This document shows positions 8,949 through 17,398 of a stretch of 64,000 nucleotides of DNA, piece by piece. Below the pieces are notes generated by a model that searched no databases, was not told where the DNA came from, and saw only the letters and a list, made by a program, of their open reading frames with translations. Position 1 is the first letter of the stretch, and every line of letters begins with the position of its first letter. The stretch comes from Anaerobaca lacustris (GTDB taxonomy: Bacteria; Planctomycetota; Phycisphaerae; Sedimentisphaerales; Anaerobacaceae). The stretch lies in NCBI RefSeq assembly GCF_030012215.1, contig NZ_JASCXX010000014.1, positions 62,001 through 126,000 of the forward strand, read 5' to 3'. The position numbers and the translations under genes were made by a program.

Positions 8949-11372
8949 CTATCCTTCCTTATCAGAGTCGATGAGGACGTATCCGGCGGGGAGTTCGACG
9001 TGGCGGCGGGTTTGGCCGTTGTCGTTCCACCATCGGACCACGACGGGGCCGTCCGGCGTCAGAAGCTTGCCCTCGCACCAGTCCAGGCCCACGTCGGCGA
9101 TCTTCAGGCGCACGGTCTTGTTCTGCGTATCGACGTGCCGAACGCCGAGCAGGTCGCGGTAGAGGCTGTGGGCCACGTGGGAGGCGAAGCCGTGATTGCA
9201 GCTTGCCTCGGAGCCGACGTTCTCCCACAGGGTCCCCGTCCGGTCGGCCATGTAGAGGTAGTAATCGGCGAGTTCCTTGCGGATCTGGCCTGGCATCCCG
9301 TAGCGGCTGAGCAGCTCGAACCGCAGATAGTTGCCGATGAAGGCGTTGGCCGGATGGACCTCCGGGAAGGCGCCGGTCGCCTTGCGCCGTGGGCCGAACT
9401 GATGGGCCAGCCGGTCCCAGAGTTCACCGTGGGTCTCGGGCGTCGCCACGTCGAAGAAGAAGGCGAAATACTGGCAGACCTCGCTGCGGTTGCGGGTGAC
9501 TTCGAGCCGGCCGTCCTTGCGCACGGCGTTATCGACAAAGAACTCGCCGTCGAAGGATTGCCGGCGGATCGCCTCACGGATCTGCTCGGCCTCGTCGAGG
9601 AGGGCGGGCTCGCCGTACATCCGCCCGGCCGCCGCCAAGGCCGCCGCGTACAGCATATTGCTCGGATAGCTGACGTCCTGCACGAAACTGTTGGCGGCCG
9701 ACCACTCGACGAAGACCCAGCTTTCCAGCTTCTCCAGGAGGCCGTTGGCATTCTTGAACCTCTGGAAGTACTCGTACAGGCCCTCCAATCGGGGACGAAG
9801 GGCGGCCACCAGCTCGCGGTCGCCGCTGCGGGCCTGGTACTCCTCCAACTGGATCACGAACCAGAGCGCCCAGTTCGGGATGAAGACGCCGTCGTAGTGG
9901 TCGGCGGGGTAGCACATCGGCAGCATGCCTTCGGGCAGGTGGTCGAAGCGCGGCGGCAGGAGGTAGTTCTCGAACATGTTCTTCTCGATAGTCGTGTTGC
10001 CGCACAGATCGAGGGCGACGCGGGCCATGAAGAAGCTGTCGCACAGCCAGCCGGCCCGCTCCCGCGACGGGCAGTCCATGAAGATGTCCACGGCGTTCTG
10101 CCGGAAGGTCTCGCGGGCGGCCTCAAAGATGCGGTTCAAGCCGGGGTCGCTGCACGCGAACCGGGCTTGGTCCGCCTCCGGATTGGCGTATTCCCGCAGA
10201 TACAGGCCCTCCACCCGGCAGTCGCCGGCCAGTACGTTGAGCTTGAGATACCGCATCGTGTAGGGCTCGAAAGACTCCAGATGGTACGTGCCGGGCTGCA
10301 GTTCGTAGCCGATGGCGTTGACACAGCCGAGCCGCTTGAAATCGACGTCGTCCTGGGTCAGGATCTCATCGAATGTGATGTAGAGCGTGGTCGGCTCGAC
10401 GCAGCGGATCTGCGCCCCGACAAACCCGGTGAGGTTCGTGCCGAGGTCAACAATGGAAAACGTGTTCCGGCCCAGCGCGATGGCCTCATTCGGCTGATAG
10501 GGTTTCTCGGCCTTGCTGGTGAACGCCGAGCGGATTCGCTGCAACTGGGTCGAGGGGACGATATCGAGTTCGCTTTCGGGATACCCCTTGAGTTGCGGCC
10601 CGATATTGACCAGCGAGCGGTCCTTCCAAAGCCGTTCCACCGGCACATCCTGTTCGAGCGTGCCCTGTGCGAGGATGCGGCTCGGCTGGCGCTTCAGAAA
10701 CTGCGGGTAGGCCACCCGGCGGACCAGGAGTCCGCGTGCGGGCTGAATCGAGCAGGCAGCGGCCTCGGACTGGGCCGGGGGGCGGTCCCACCAGCGGTCG
10801 TCGCCGGCGCGCATGCGATAGTACTCGATGAAGGGCCGCTGAAAGCTGTAGCGCTGCACCTTCTGCACGCGATGGGGCAGGACCGTGGCCTCGAAACCGG
10901 CGCCCGCGCCGGCAGTGGAAGCCAGCACCGTCCCACCGGTGACAATCTCCGCCTGGAGAAAGGCGGGCTCATCCAGCAGGTAATAGCTGTTGGCGTTGTA
11001 GCCGGCGACCTCGACGGCAAGGACGTTGCGTCCCCTTGTTGCCTGGAGCGGCCATTCATCGATGCGACAGTGCCCGTGAGGGCCGCGAGCGGGACCGTGA
11101 CCGATGAATCGCCCGTTGAGGTAGACGCGGTAGAGCGACGAGGCTGTAATCCGCAGAACGGGCCGCCCTGATTTCGGGGAGTCAAAGTCCGTCCGAAACC
11201 CCACAAACAGGTTCTTCTCCGTCTGCCGGTCCGCCACCCAGATAGGCCGAGCGGACACAAAGGACGCCTGTTCGCCGCCAGCCCGTGCGGCCCGGACAAG
11301 GACCGGCATGGCCGCCACGCAAAGAACGCAGATCGATACAAGTTTGTGAGCGAACTCGATGCGTGTTCTCAT
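8949..11372 (-). CDS. Secreted GH78-like alpha-L-rhamnosidase
   Basis: The 807-residue protein has a signal peptide (KLVSICVLCVAAMPVLVRAARAG), an N-terminal beta-sandwich with YRVYLNGRFIGHGPARGPHG, a second beta region, and a six-hairpin (alpha/alpha)6 catalytic barrel. The barrel starts with DIFMDCPSRERAGWL: Asp433 and Glu438 match the spacing of the Asp and the catalytic Glu in GH78 enzymes. GH78 enzymes remove terminal alpha-L-rhamnose from pectin- or flavonoid-type glycans. The ATG at 11372 was chosen because GAAGGGA precedes it and the signal peptide starts there; the frame itself runs on to 11675. The gene diverges from the beta-helix gene. Confidence 0.87.
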   Translation of the reverse strand: MRTRIEFAHKLVSICVLCVAAMPVLVRAARAGGEQASFVSARPIWVADRQTEKNLFVGFRTDFDSPKSGRPVLRITASSLYRVYLNGRFIGHGPARGPHGHCRIDEWPLQATRGRNVLAVEVAGYNANSYYLLDEPAFLQAEIVTGGTVLASTAGAGAGFEATVLPHRVQKVQRYSFQRPFIEYYRMRAGDDRWWDRPPAQSEAAACSIQPARGLLVRRVAYPQFLKRQPSRILAQGTLEQDVPVERLWKDRSLVNIGPQLKGYPESELDIVPSTQLQRIRSAFTSKAEKPYQPNEAIALGRNTFSIVDLGTNLTGFVGAQIRCVEPTTLYITFDEILTQDDVDFKRLGCVNAIGYELQPGTYHLESFEPYTMRYLKLNVLAGDCRVEGLYLREYANPEADQARFACSDPGLNRIFEAARETFRQNAVDIFMDCPSRERAGWLCDSFFMARVALDLCGNTTIEKNMFENYLLPPRFDHLPEGMLPMCYPADHYDGVFIPNWALWFVIQLEEYQARSGDRELVAALRPRLEGLYEYFQRFKNANGLLEKLESWVFVEWSAANSFVQDVSYPSNMLYAAALAAAGRMYGEPALLDEAEQIREAIRRQSFDGEFFVDNAVRKDGRLEVTRNRSEVCQYFAFFFDVATPETHGELWDRLAHQFGPRRKATGAFPEVHPANAFIGNYLRFELLSRYGMPGQIRKELADYYLYMADRTGTLWENVGSEASCNHGFASHVAHSLYRDLLGVRHVDTQNKTVRLKIADVGLDWCEGKLLTPDGPVVVRWWNDNGQTRRHVELPAGYVLIDSDKEG

Positions 11373-11420
11373 CGTCTGTCCCTTCAAATCACTTCTCCAT
11401 GCAAGCGAACGACGCGGTGC

Positions 11421-11426
11421 ATTATA
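11421..11426 (-). promoter_or_regulatory. -10 element upstream of the rhamnosidase gene
   Basis: TATAAT is present on the minus strand about 49 bp before the ATG at 11372. No good -35 hexamer is seen 16-18 bp upstream, so this is a candidate promoter that might depend on an activator. Confidence 0.4.
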
Positions 11427-11575
11427 GCGACGGTCCAGGCCGAAACGAAAGGGTATTGACGGAAGGTTGCCTCCGGGCATACAGTGGGCACCGGCCCGGG
11501 TGAACGGGGGCCGGAGATTGACGCCGGATCCGGCCACCGGAGTGAGTCGGTGGTGGTCCAGAGGAGACGCTGAGT

Positions 11576-12889
11576 ATGCGACGTGGCGTGGGATCGAGCT
11601 TGTTGCTGCATATCGGAATCGTCCTATTGGTGCGCATCTGTTGTATTGCGGCAGATGTCGCCCCCGCCCCCGCACACGATGTCGTTCCGCACGAGGGTCG
11701 GCCCATCCATGCGGCTCCGTCCTGGTTTCCCGAGGCCCCGCCGCTTCCGCCGCCTTCCGGGGAGGTGATCGTCGCGGCGACGGTCGAAGAGCTGTTTGCC
11801 GCCGTGGAGCGCGTCGGACCGGGCGGCACGGTCCTCCTGGCCGATGGCCATTACAAGCTGCTCCGTCCGGTCGTCCTCACGGGCAAGACGAACATCACCA
11901 TGCGCAGCGCCGCCGGCGACCCGATCCGAGTCGTCCTCTCCGGCCGGGGCTGGGACAGCGAAGCCCGAGGGGATGATATCCTCCACATTGGCCGATGCGA
12001 GGGAGTCACCCTGGCCGATCTGACTTTCGCGGACTGTCGTTCCTACGGCGTCAAAGTGGAGGCCGAAAACGGGCCGAAGGACGTCCACATCTACAATTGC
12101 CGGTTCCGGGACATCGGCGTGCGCGCGATCAAGGGCTCGGCGGGCCAGGACCCCAGCGTCCGTGCTGTACGGGGCTCGGTCCGGTATTGCCGTTTCGAGA
12201 ATACCCGGGTCCCGCCGGCCGACTGGCTCTTCGGGGGCGATTACATTTCGGCGATCGACATGATGGCGCTGGAGGACTGGACCTTCAGCGACAACGTCTT
12301 TCGCAACATCAAGGGCCGCAACGGCGGCGGACGCGCGGCCATCTTTCTTTGGGTGCGCTCGCGTCGCGTGACGGTGGAACGCAATCTCATGATCGATTGC
12401 GATCGAGGCGTGGCCTTCGGCAACCCCGGTCAATCCACGGCCAACATCGACGGCCGGGCACCGGCCTACGTGTCCGACGGGATCATTCGCAACAACTTCA
12501 TCGCCGGCGGTCCCGATTGCGGGATCGAGTTGTGGTACGCTGAGGGCGTCAAGATATACCACAACAGCATCTGGCGGCCCGAGCGGAACTGGCAGCGAGG
12601 CATCCGCATCGGGACTGGAACGAACCGCACCGAGATCGCCAACAACCTCGTGCATGGCGAGATTCGGTTCGAAGGCGGGCAGGCCGAGCTTCGAGACAAC
12701 CTGTCCGGTCGGTTGGACGGCTACTTCGCCGATCCGCAATCAGGTGACCTGAGGCTCACGCCGTCAGCCACTGGGGCCATCGACCAAGGCGTGTCCCTGC
12801 CCGATGTCACCGAAGATATCCGACGGCGGCCGCGTGACGGCCGTGTCGACCTCGGCGCGTGGGAATTCGACAAGCAGCAAGGCAAGTAG
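11576..12889 (+). CDS. Secreted right-handed parallel beta-helix protein (polysaccharide lyase/hydrolase-like)
   Basis: The 437-residue protein has a signal peptide (LLLHIGIVLLVRICCIAADV). A proline-rich linker follows, then LFAAVERVGPGGTVLLADGHY, the usual entry into a pectate-lyase-type beta-helix. Coils are visible as repeated strand-turn units with asparagines in the turns (VTLADLTFADCRSYGVKVE, NNFIAGGPDCGIELWYA, NLVHGEIRF). The C-terminal AIDQGVSLPDVTEDIRRRPRDG with LGAWE is common in chondroitinase-B/DUF1565-like proteins. The likely role is binding or cutting of uronate-containing polysaccharide outside the cytoplasm. AGAGGAGA precedes the ATG. The stop codon lies in a palindromic repeat (12886-12908). 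Confidence 0.8.
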   Translation: MRRGVGSSLLLHIGIVLLVRICCIAADVAPAPAHDVVPHEGRPIHAAPSWFPEAPPLPPPSGEVIVAATVEELFAAVERVGPGGTVLLADGHYKLLRPVVLTGKTNITMRSAAGDPIRVVLSGRGWDSEARGDDILHIGRCEGVTLADLTFADCRSYGVKVEAENGPKDVHIYNCRFRDIGVRAIKGSAGQDPSVRAVRGSVRYCRFENTRVPPADWLFGGDYISAIDMMALEDWTFSDNVFRNIKGRNGGGRAAIFLWVRSRRVTVERNLMIDCDRGVAFGNPGQSTANIDGRAPAYVSDGIIRNNFIAGGPDCGIELWYAEGVKIYHNSIWRPERNWQRGIRIGTGTNRTEIANNLVHGEIRFEGGQAELRDNLSGRLDGYFADPQSGDLRLTPSATGAIDQGVSLPDVTEDIRRRPRDGRVDLGAWEFDKQQGK

Positions 12890-12908
12890 GATGGGCTTGA
12901 GCCCATGC
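12886..12908 (+). repeat. 23-bp palindromic repeat, copy 1 (spans a stop codon)
   Basis: The sequence is GTAGGATGGG followed by CTTGAGCCCATGC, with ATGGGCT/AGCCCAT arms. It differs from the reverse complement of 62548-62570 at a single loop base. The first bases of the element form the TAG stop of the beta-helix gene. Confidence 0.75.
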
Positions 12909-12982
12909 TGCATCTATCATGATCGTTGACACAAGATCGCGGCCGCAACGAAACCTTCACGCACGAAAAGGAGACAGCCACG

Positions 12983-14503
12983 ATGAGCACACACGAACGG
13001 GAGCACACGCATGGTTGCTGTTCACGGATGGGGCGACGGGATTTCCTGGCGGGTCTGGGCAGCCTGGGCGGGGCAGCCCTGGCGATCAACCTGGGGCTGT
13101 TCAAGTGGAGCACCAGCAAGGTCCTTGGGGCGCCCGTGCTGCCGGGGCAGGAGGGTCCCAAGCCACTGATCCGTGTGGGTTTCTGCCAGGCGGGCCCAGG
13201 GGATCTGCTGGAGACCGGCTGGCCGGGCAAGGCATTCGACGCCGACGCCAGTCAGGCCACGTATACCAAGGCGCTCCAGGGGGGCGCGGATCGGCTGGGC
13301 GTTGACCTTCACGTCCAGAAGGCGCGTCTGAGGAACCATGAGACGGCCGACGCCTTTCTGGCCGAGGCCATCGCCCAGAAGGCGGACGGCATCATCCTGA
13401 TCAACATGGACGGTCACGTGTACGGCGTCCAGGCGGTGCACCGCATCCTGGATGGGCGCGGGGACCGTGCTTTGCCCATTCTCGTCTTCGTGCCGCATGG
13501 AACGCTCCACTCCAATCCGGGCGTGTACGAGCGGTTTCGCAAGGCGCCCTATTTCTTCGCCGCCGGCAGCGCGAACGTCGAATGGCTGGCCGACGGCCTG
13601 CGCCTGTTGAAGGCTCGCTGGCAGATGGCCCATACGCGCATGGCGGTGGTGACCGGTGAGGCGACCGGCGAAAAGACGCTCGATCCACTCGGCACGGTCC
13701 TTCAATACACGCCGATCCAACAATATGTGGACATCTACGAGGCCACGAAGAAGTCGGACGAGGTGATGGAGATCATGCGGCTGTATGGCTCGAACGCCAA
13801 GGGCATGGTGGAGCCTTCGAAGGACGATCTGTTCCAGGCCGCCCGCGCCTATGTGGCCAGCCGACAGCTTCTGAACGATACCCGTTGCCATGCGGTTACG
13901 ATGGATTGCTTCCCCCACGTGGCCAGACGCCGGCTTCCGTATATCTTTCCCCCGTGCCTGGCATTCATGCAGTTGCTCGACGAGGGCACGACGGGCGGCT
14001 GTGAGGCGGACATCTTTCCAGGCGTCACCGAGTTGCTGAGCAGTTATCTCCTGGGCCGGCCCGGCTTCCTGCACAATCCCATCTATGACACGGTGCGCAA
14101 CGTCTATGCCGGCGCCCACTGCAAGGCGCCCAGCCGCATGGCGGGCTTCGACGTTGACCCCGAGCCGTACATCATCCGAAGCCACCACGAGGCCGACTAC
14201 GGCGCGGTGCCCCAGGTGCTGTTCAAGGAGAACCAGCCGGCCACGCTATGGCGGTTCCTCTCGGCCGACACGCTGATGATCGCCACGGGCACGATCCTGC
14301 GCAATGTCGATTCGCATCCTGCCGACGGGATCGGCGGTTGCCGCTGCGCGTTCGAGATGGCCATGGACGATGTCAAAGACGTGCGCGACATCCGCGGGCA
14401 CCACAAGATCCTGACCTACGGCAAGCACCTGCACACCGTGCGGGCGTGGGCCCAGCTATCCGGCGTGACCGTAGAGCACATCACCGGAGGTGTGCTGGCG
14501 TAG
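12983..14503 (+). CDS. Tat-exported protein with L-fucose/L-arabinose isomerase fold (first copy)
   Basis: The 506-residue protein starts with a Cys/His-containing twin-arginine leader (HTHGCCSRMGRRDFLAG). The body has the layout of the FucI/AraA superfamily: Rossmann-like N-terminal domains (IRVGFCQAG, ADGIILINMDG), a central TMDCFPH...PPCLAF...DEGTTGGCEADIFP block near residues 307-345, and a C-terminal GHHKILTYGKHLH segment near residue 473. These correspond to the acidic and histidine metal-site regions of the family. The function here is unknown: an isomerase acting outside the cytoplasm would be unusual. AAAAGGAGA stands 9 bp before the chosen ATG, whereas the longer frame start at 12926 has no such site. 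A second member lies at 54727-56286. Confidence 0.75.
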   Translation: MSTHEREHTHGCCSRMGRRDFLAGLGSLGGAALAINLGLFKWSTSKVLGAPVLPGQEGPKPLIRVGFCQAGPGDLLETGWPGKAFDADASQATYTKALQGGADRLGVDLHVQKARLRNHETADAFLAEAIAQKADGIILINMDGHVYGVQAVHRILDGRGDRALPILVFVPHGTLHSNPGVYERFRKAPYFFAAGSANVEWLADGLRLLKARWQMAHTRMAVVTGEATGEKTLDPLGTVLQYTPIQQYVDIYEATKKSDEVMEIMRLYGSNAKGMVEPSKDDLFQAARAYVASRQLLNDTRCHAVTMDCFPHVARRRLPYIFPPCLAFMQLLDEGTTGGCEADIFPGVTELLSSYLLGRPGFLHNPIYDTVRNVYAGAHCKAPSRMAGFDVDPEPYIIRSHHEADYGAVPQVLFKENQPATLWRFLSADTLMIATGTILRNVDSHPADGIGGCRCAFEMAMDDVKDVRDIRGHHKILTYGKHLHTVRAWAQLSGVTVEHITGGVLA

Positions 14504-14507
14504 GCGG

Positions 14508-14527
14508 GGGCGAATCATCATTCGCCC
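14508..14527. repeat. REP-like palindrome, copy 1 (downstream of a stop)
   Basis: GGGCGAATCATCATTCGCCC begins 4 bp after the stop codon of the first isomerase-like gene. It is the exact reverse complement of the core at 48863-48882. The flanks (GCGG before, TTAC after) extend the family form GTAGGGGCGA...TCGCCCCTAC. Confidence 0.75.
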
Positions 14528-14553
14528 TTACGGGTCATCGGCTACGTCGTATC

Positions 14554-15789
14554 CTACGATCCGGAACGGACGTCGTAGACCAGCAGCGTATCGCCCCGGC
14601 GGACGTACAGCCGGCCGTTGGCGATCGTCGGGTGGGCCCAGTGTTCGTCCGTCCCGGCTGAGATGGTGAACTGGCTCACCGGTTTGTATCCGTCCGGGCT
14701 CGGCTGGACGAGAATCATCGTCCCGTCCTGCGTATAGACGTAGAGCATGCCGTCGGCGGCCACGACCACCCCCATCTTGGTTTCCGGAGCATTCCATCTC
14801 ACCTGGCCTGTCTTCCAGTCCAGGCAGACCAAGCCCCGGTTGCCGCTCTGGGCGGTGCCGTAGATGTGGCCGTCGAGCAGGACGGTGCCCTGCATCTGGC
14901 AGTCCAGCGTCTTGTCCGTCCACCTGGCGGCTACGCCGGCCTGGACCAGCGGCAGCATGGCGCCGCCCGTGCCCATCCCGGAGGCGACGTAGACCATGCC
15001 GTCAGCGTAGAGTGGTGGATTGGGCTGGACGGCCGCGCGGTGCGGATACTCATGCTGCCAGACGACCTCGCCCGAGCCGGCGTCGACGGCGACCACGCTG
15101 TTGGCCAGCATCGTCAGGACCAGCATCCGGCCGTCATGGCTGACCAGCCTTGCAGAGCAGTAGCCGGACGGCTCGCCGAGTCCCTTGGTCTGCCAGATCG
15201 TCTCGCCCGTGTCGCGGTCCAGGGCCACCAGCGACGCATCGGGGCCGCCGGGGGTGCAGATCACCCTGCGCCCATCGACCAGGACCGACTCGGCGAAGCC
15301 AAACCGCGCCGGCTCGGCCCCGAATCGCTCCAGCAGATCGATGATCTTGACCGCCCGGCCCTTGTTGGCGTCGAGGATGACCAATTGGGTGAAGCCCGTC
15401 ATGACGAAGACCCGGTCGCCATCCACCGTCGGCGTGCCGCGCGTTCCTGTCGGAGCGGGTCCCGTCCGGACGAATTCCGGGCCGTAGGCCACCTTCCACT
15501 TTCGGGCGCCATCCTCTCCGAGAGCATACAGGACACCCTGGTTCTGGTCGTCCATTCCGGTCACGTAGACCGTCCCATCGACAACGACCGCCGAAGAATA
15601 GCCCGGCCCCAGCCCATCGGCCGACCATGCCAGCTTCGGCCCGTCCTGAGGCCACTGCTTGGCCAGACCCGTCTCAGGAAACACCCCATCGCCCTGCGGC
15701 CCGCGAAAACGAGGGCAATCCCCTGCCTGAGCCGCCACGGCCAGAATCAAGGTCCCTGTGAGCATGCCAACAACCGTCGTCCTCTTCAT
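14554..15789 (-). CDS. Secreted PQQ-like beta-propeller repeat protein (1 of 3)
   Basis: The 411-residue protein has a signal peptide (TTVVGMLTGTLILAVAAQA). It then has the planctomycete-type start CPRFRGPQGDGVFPETGLAKQWP...PKLAWSADGLG, and about seven propeller blades with the PQQ-repeat pattern (GTVYVTG, GRRVICTPGGPDASLVALDRDTGETIW, GQVRWNAPETK). The family covers BamB-like scaffolds and quinoprotein dehydrogenases; no metal or PQQ ligands can be assigned, so a binding or scaffold role is safest. AGGAGG sits in front of the ATG at 15789. It shares the opening and the PGGPDA block with its two paralogues upstream. Confidence 0.85.
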   Translation of the reverse strand: MKRTTVVGMLTGTLILAVAAQAGDCPRFRGPQGDGVFPETGLAKQWPQDGPKLAWSADGLGPGYSSAVVVDGTVYVTGMDDQNQGVLYALGEDGARKWKVAYGPEFVRTGPAPTGTRGTPTVDGDRVFVMTGFTQLVILDANKGRAVKIIDLLERFGAEPARFGFAESVLVDGRRVICTPGGPDASLVALDRDTGETIWQTKGLGEPSGYCSARLVSHDGRMLVLTMLANSVVAVDAGSGEVVWQHEYPHRAAVQPNPPLYADGMVYVASGMGTGGAMLPLVQAGVAARWTDKTLDCQMQGTVLLDGHIYGTAQSGNRGLVCLDWKTGQVRWNAPETKMGVVVAADGMLYVYTQDGTMILVQPSPDGYKPVSQFTISAGTDEHWAHPTIANGRLYVRRGDTLLVYDVRSGS

Positions 15790-15814
15790 GAGTTGCCTCC
15801 TTTTTTTCCCAGCA

Positions 15815-15820
15815 AGTATA
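15815..15820 (-). promoter_or_regulatory. Extended -10 promoter candidate for PQQ-like gene 1
   Basis: On the minus strand the sequence reads TGGTATACT, an extended -10 (TGn plus TATACT), about 26 bp before the ATG at 15789. The -35 region is weak. It suggests that this gene can be transcribed separately from the upstream PQQ-like genes, from which it is separated by 199 bp. Confidence 0.35.
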
Positions 15821-15988
15821 CCACTCTTGCCGGCCCGCAAACATCCTCATGCCCATTCTCACGACACGCTCGAGAAAAGTGCCGACGCGGCGTTCCCGAA
15901 TACACCGACCGGGAATATGACCGCGCCGGCACCAACTGTGGAGGCAAACTCATGTTGGACGGAAGACTGGCAATTGACGGACGGAGTT

Positions 15989-17359
15989 TTACTTCGCCTT
16001 GACGTCGTAGCAGAACAAGACATCCTGATCGCGGATGTACAGTCTGCCGTTGGCAACGACCGGATGCGCCCAGGCCGGCAGGCGAGTGCGGTCGGGCTGT
16101 TGGAAGCGACCGCGCTCGGTGTACTGCTTCGGGTTCGGTTCGATCAGGCACACAGTGCCGTCCTCCATGCGATAGTAGAGCAGGCCGTCGGCCAGGGCCA
16201 GTGAGCCTTTCGCGCGACGGCCAACGCTGTCTCGCTGGTCCCACAGAACCTTGCCTGTCTTGAAGTCGAGACAGATGAGGGCGCCGCCCTCATTGCCGCC
16301 GCTGGCGCCGTAGAGGTAGCCGTCTAAAAGGACCATGCCACCGTGATGGTTCTGCATGTCGGTTGTGGCATAGACTTCCTCGGTCCTGACGGAGCCATCG
16401 GCATCCGTGATCAGCTTGACCAGCCCGCTGCCTCCGCCATAGGCGGAGGAGGCGAATACCATACCATCATGGTACAGCGGCGTCGCACAATTGATCCCCA
16501 CGCGGTTGGCGGGTCGGTCATATCGCCAGAGGAACTTGCCGTCGGATGCCGCGACTCCGATCAGTGCGTTGGCGGTCAGTTGCACGTACTGGCGCTGCCC
16601 GTCGAAGTCGATAGCGATCGGTGATGCGTAGGCCGCTCCACCACCACCGCCGAAACCGCCTGGACGACCGCCTCGACCTCCTCGACCACCGCCAAAGCCA
16701 CCTGGCGCTTCAGATTCACCGGCCGGGCTATCAGGTAACTTGCTCTTCCAGACAGTCTCGCCGGTCAATTTGTTCAGGGCCACCAGGATCGCATCCGGGC
16801 CGCCGGGGGTGACGATGACTTTGTCGCCATCAACCAGCGGCGACTCGCGGTAGCTCCACATGGGTACGCGCCCGCCAAATTCGTCTGTCAGGCTGCGCTG
16901 CCAAAGGACCTTGCCGTCCGCGACCTGCAGACAAGCGACATTGCCCCCCAATCCCTCGACATAGAGGCGTTCGCCATCGACCGTCGGCGTGCATCCCGGC
17001 CCTTCTCTTCCCTGGGATGCCCGCTGCTGAAAGGCCGGTCCAAGCGGCGTCACCCAGATTTCACTGCCGTCCTTTTCGGACAGGGCCCGGACCACTTCCT
17101 CATCGCCGCGATTGCTCATGATGAAGATCCGCCCGGCGGCAACGGCCGGGCTGGCATCGCCCCCGCCGAGATTGTCGATCTTCCAGGCAAGCGGGGGACC
17201 GTTCTCAGGCCATTGCTTGAGAAGGCCCGTGTCTGCGGACTTGCCGTCCCGGTTCGGCCCGCGCCATTGCGGCCAGTCGGCAGCCAGACCGGCCGTTGGG
17301 GCAAGAAACAGCGTGCAACTGCTGGTCCACAGAAACAATCGAGATGACCTACTCATCAT
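15989..17359 (-). CDS. Secreted PQQ-like beta-propeller repeat protein (2 of 3), with Gly/Arg-rich loop
   Basis: The 456-residue protein has a signal peptide ([20 protein letters not shown]) and the start [20 protein letters not shown] shared with its paralogues. Propeller blades follow. Between blades, around residues 225-250, there is a Gly/Arg-rich insertion ([12 protein letters not shown], then more Gly) that the two paralogues lack. That stretch is probably a flexible surface loop. GGAG precedes the tandem ATG pair at 17359/17356. The gene starts 39 bp after the stop of PQQ-like gene 3, so the two are probably co-transcribed. The role is presumed to be periplasmic binding or scaffolding. 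Confidence 0.85.
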   Translation of the reverse strand: MMSRSSRLFLWTSSCTLFLAPTAGLAADWPQWRGPNRDGKSADTGLLKQWPENGPPLAWKIDNLGGGDASPAVAAGRIFIMSNRGDEEVVRALSEKDGSEIWVTPLGPAFQQRASQGREGPGCTPTVDGERLYVEGLGGNVACLQVADGKVLWQRSLTDEFGGRVPMWSYRESPLVDGDKVIVTPGGPDAILVALNKLTGETVWKSKLPDSPAGESEAPGGFGGGRGGRGGRPGGFGGGGGAAYASPIAIDFDGQRQYVQLTANALIGVAASDGKFLWRYDRPANRVGINCATPLYHDGMVFASSAYGGGSGLVKLITDADGSVRTEEVYATTDMQNHHGGMVLLDGYLYGASGGNEGGALICLDFKTGKVLWDQRDSVGRRAKGSLALADGLLYYRMEDGTVCLIEPNPKQYTERGRFQQPDRTRLPAWAHPVVANGRLYIRDQDVLFCYDVKAK

Positions 17360-17398
17360 CTTCTCCTACAGGGGATCGAGGTGCATGTACTATGAGAT

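Noticed and set aside
8886-11171. Open frame of 761 codons on the plus strand, opposite the rhamnosidase gene
   Set aside because: It is a shadow of the GC-rich rhamnosidase codons: no family pattern, no ribosome site, and composition typical of an antisense frame.
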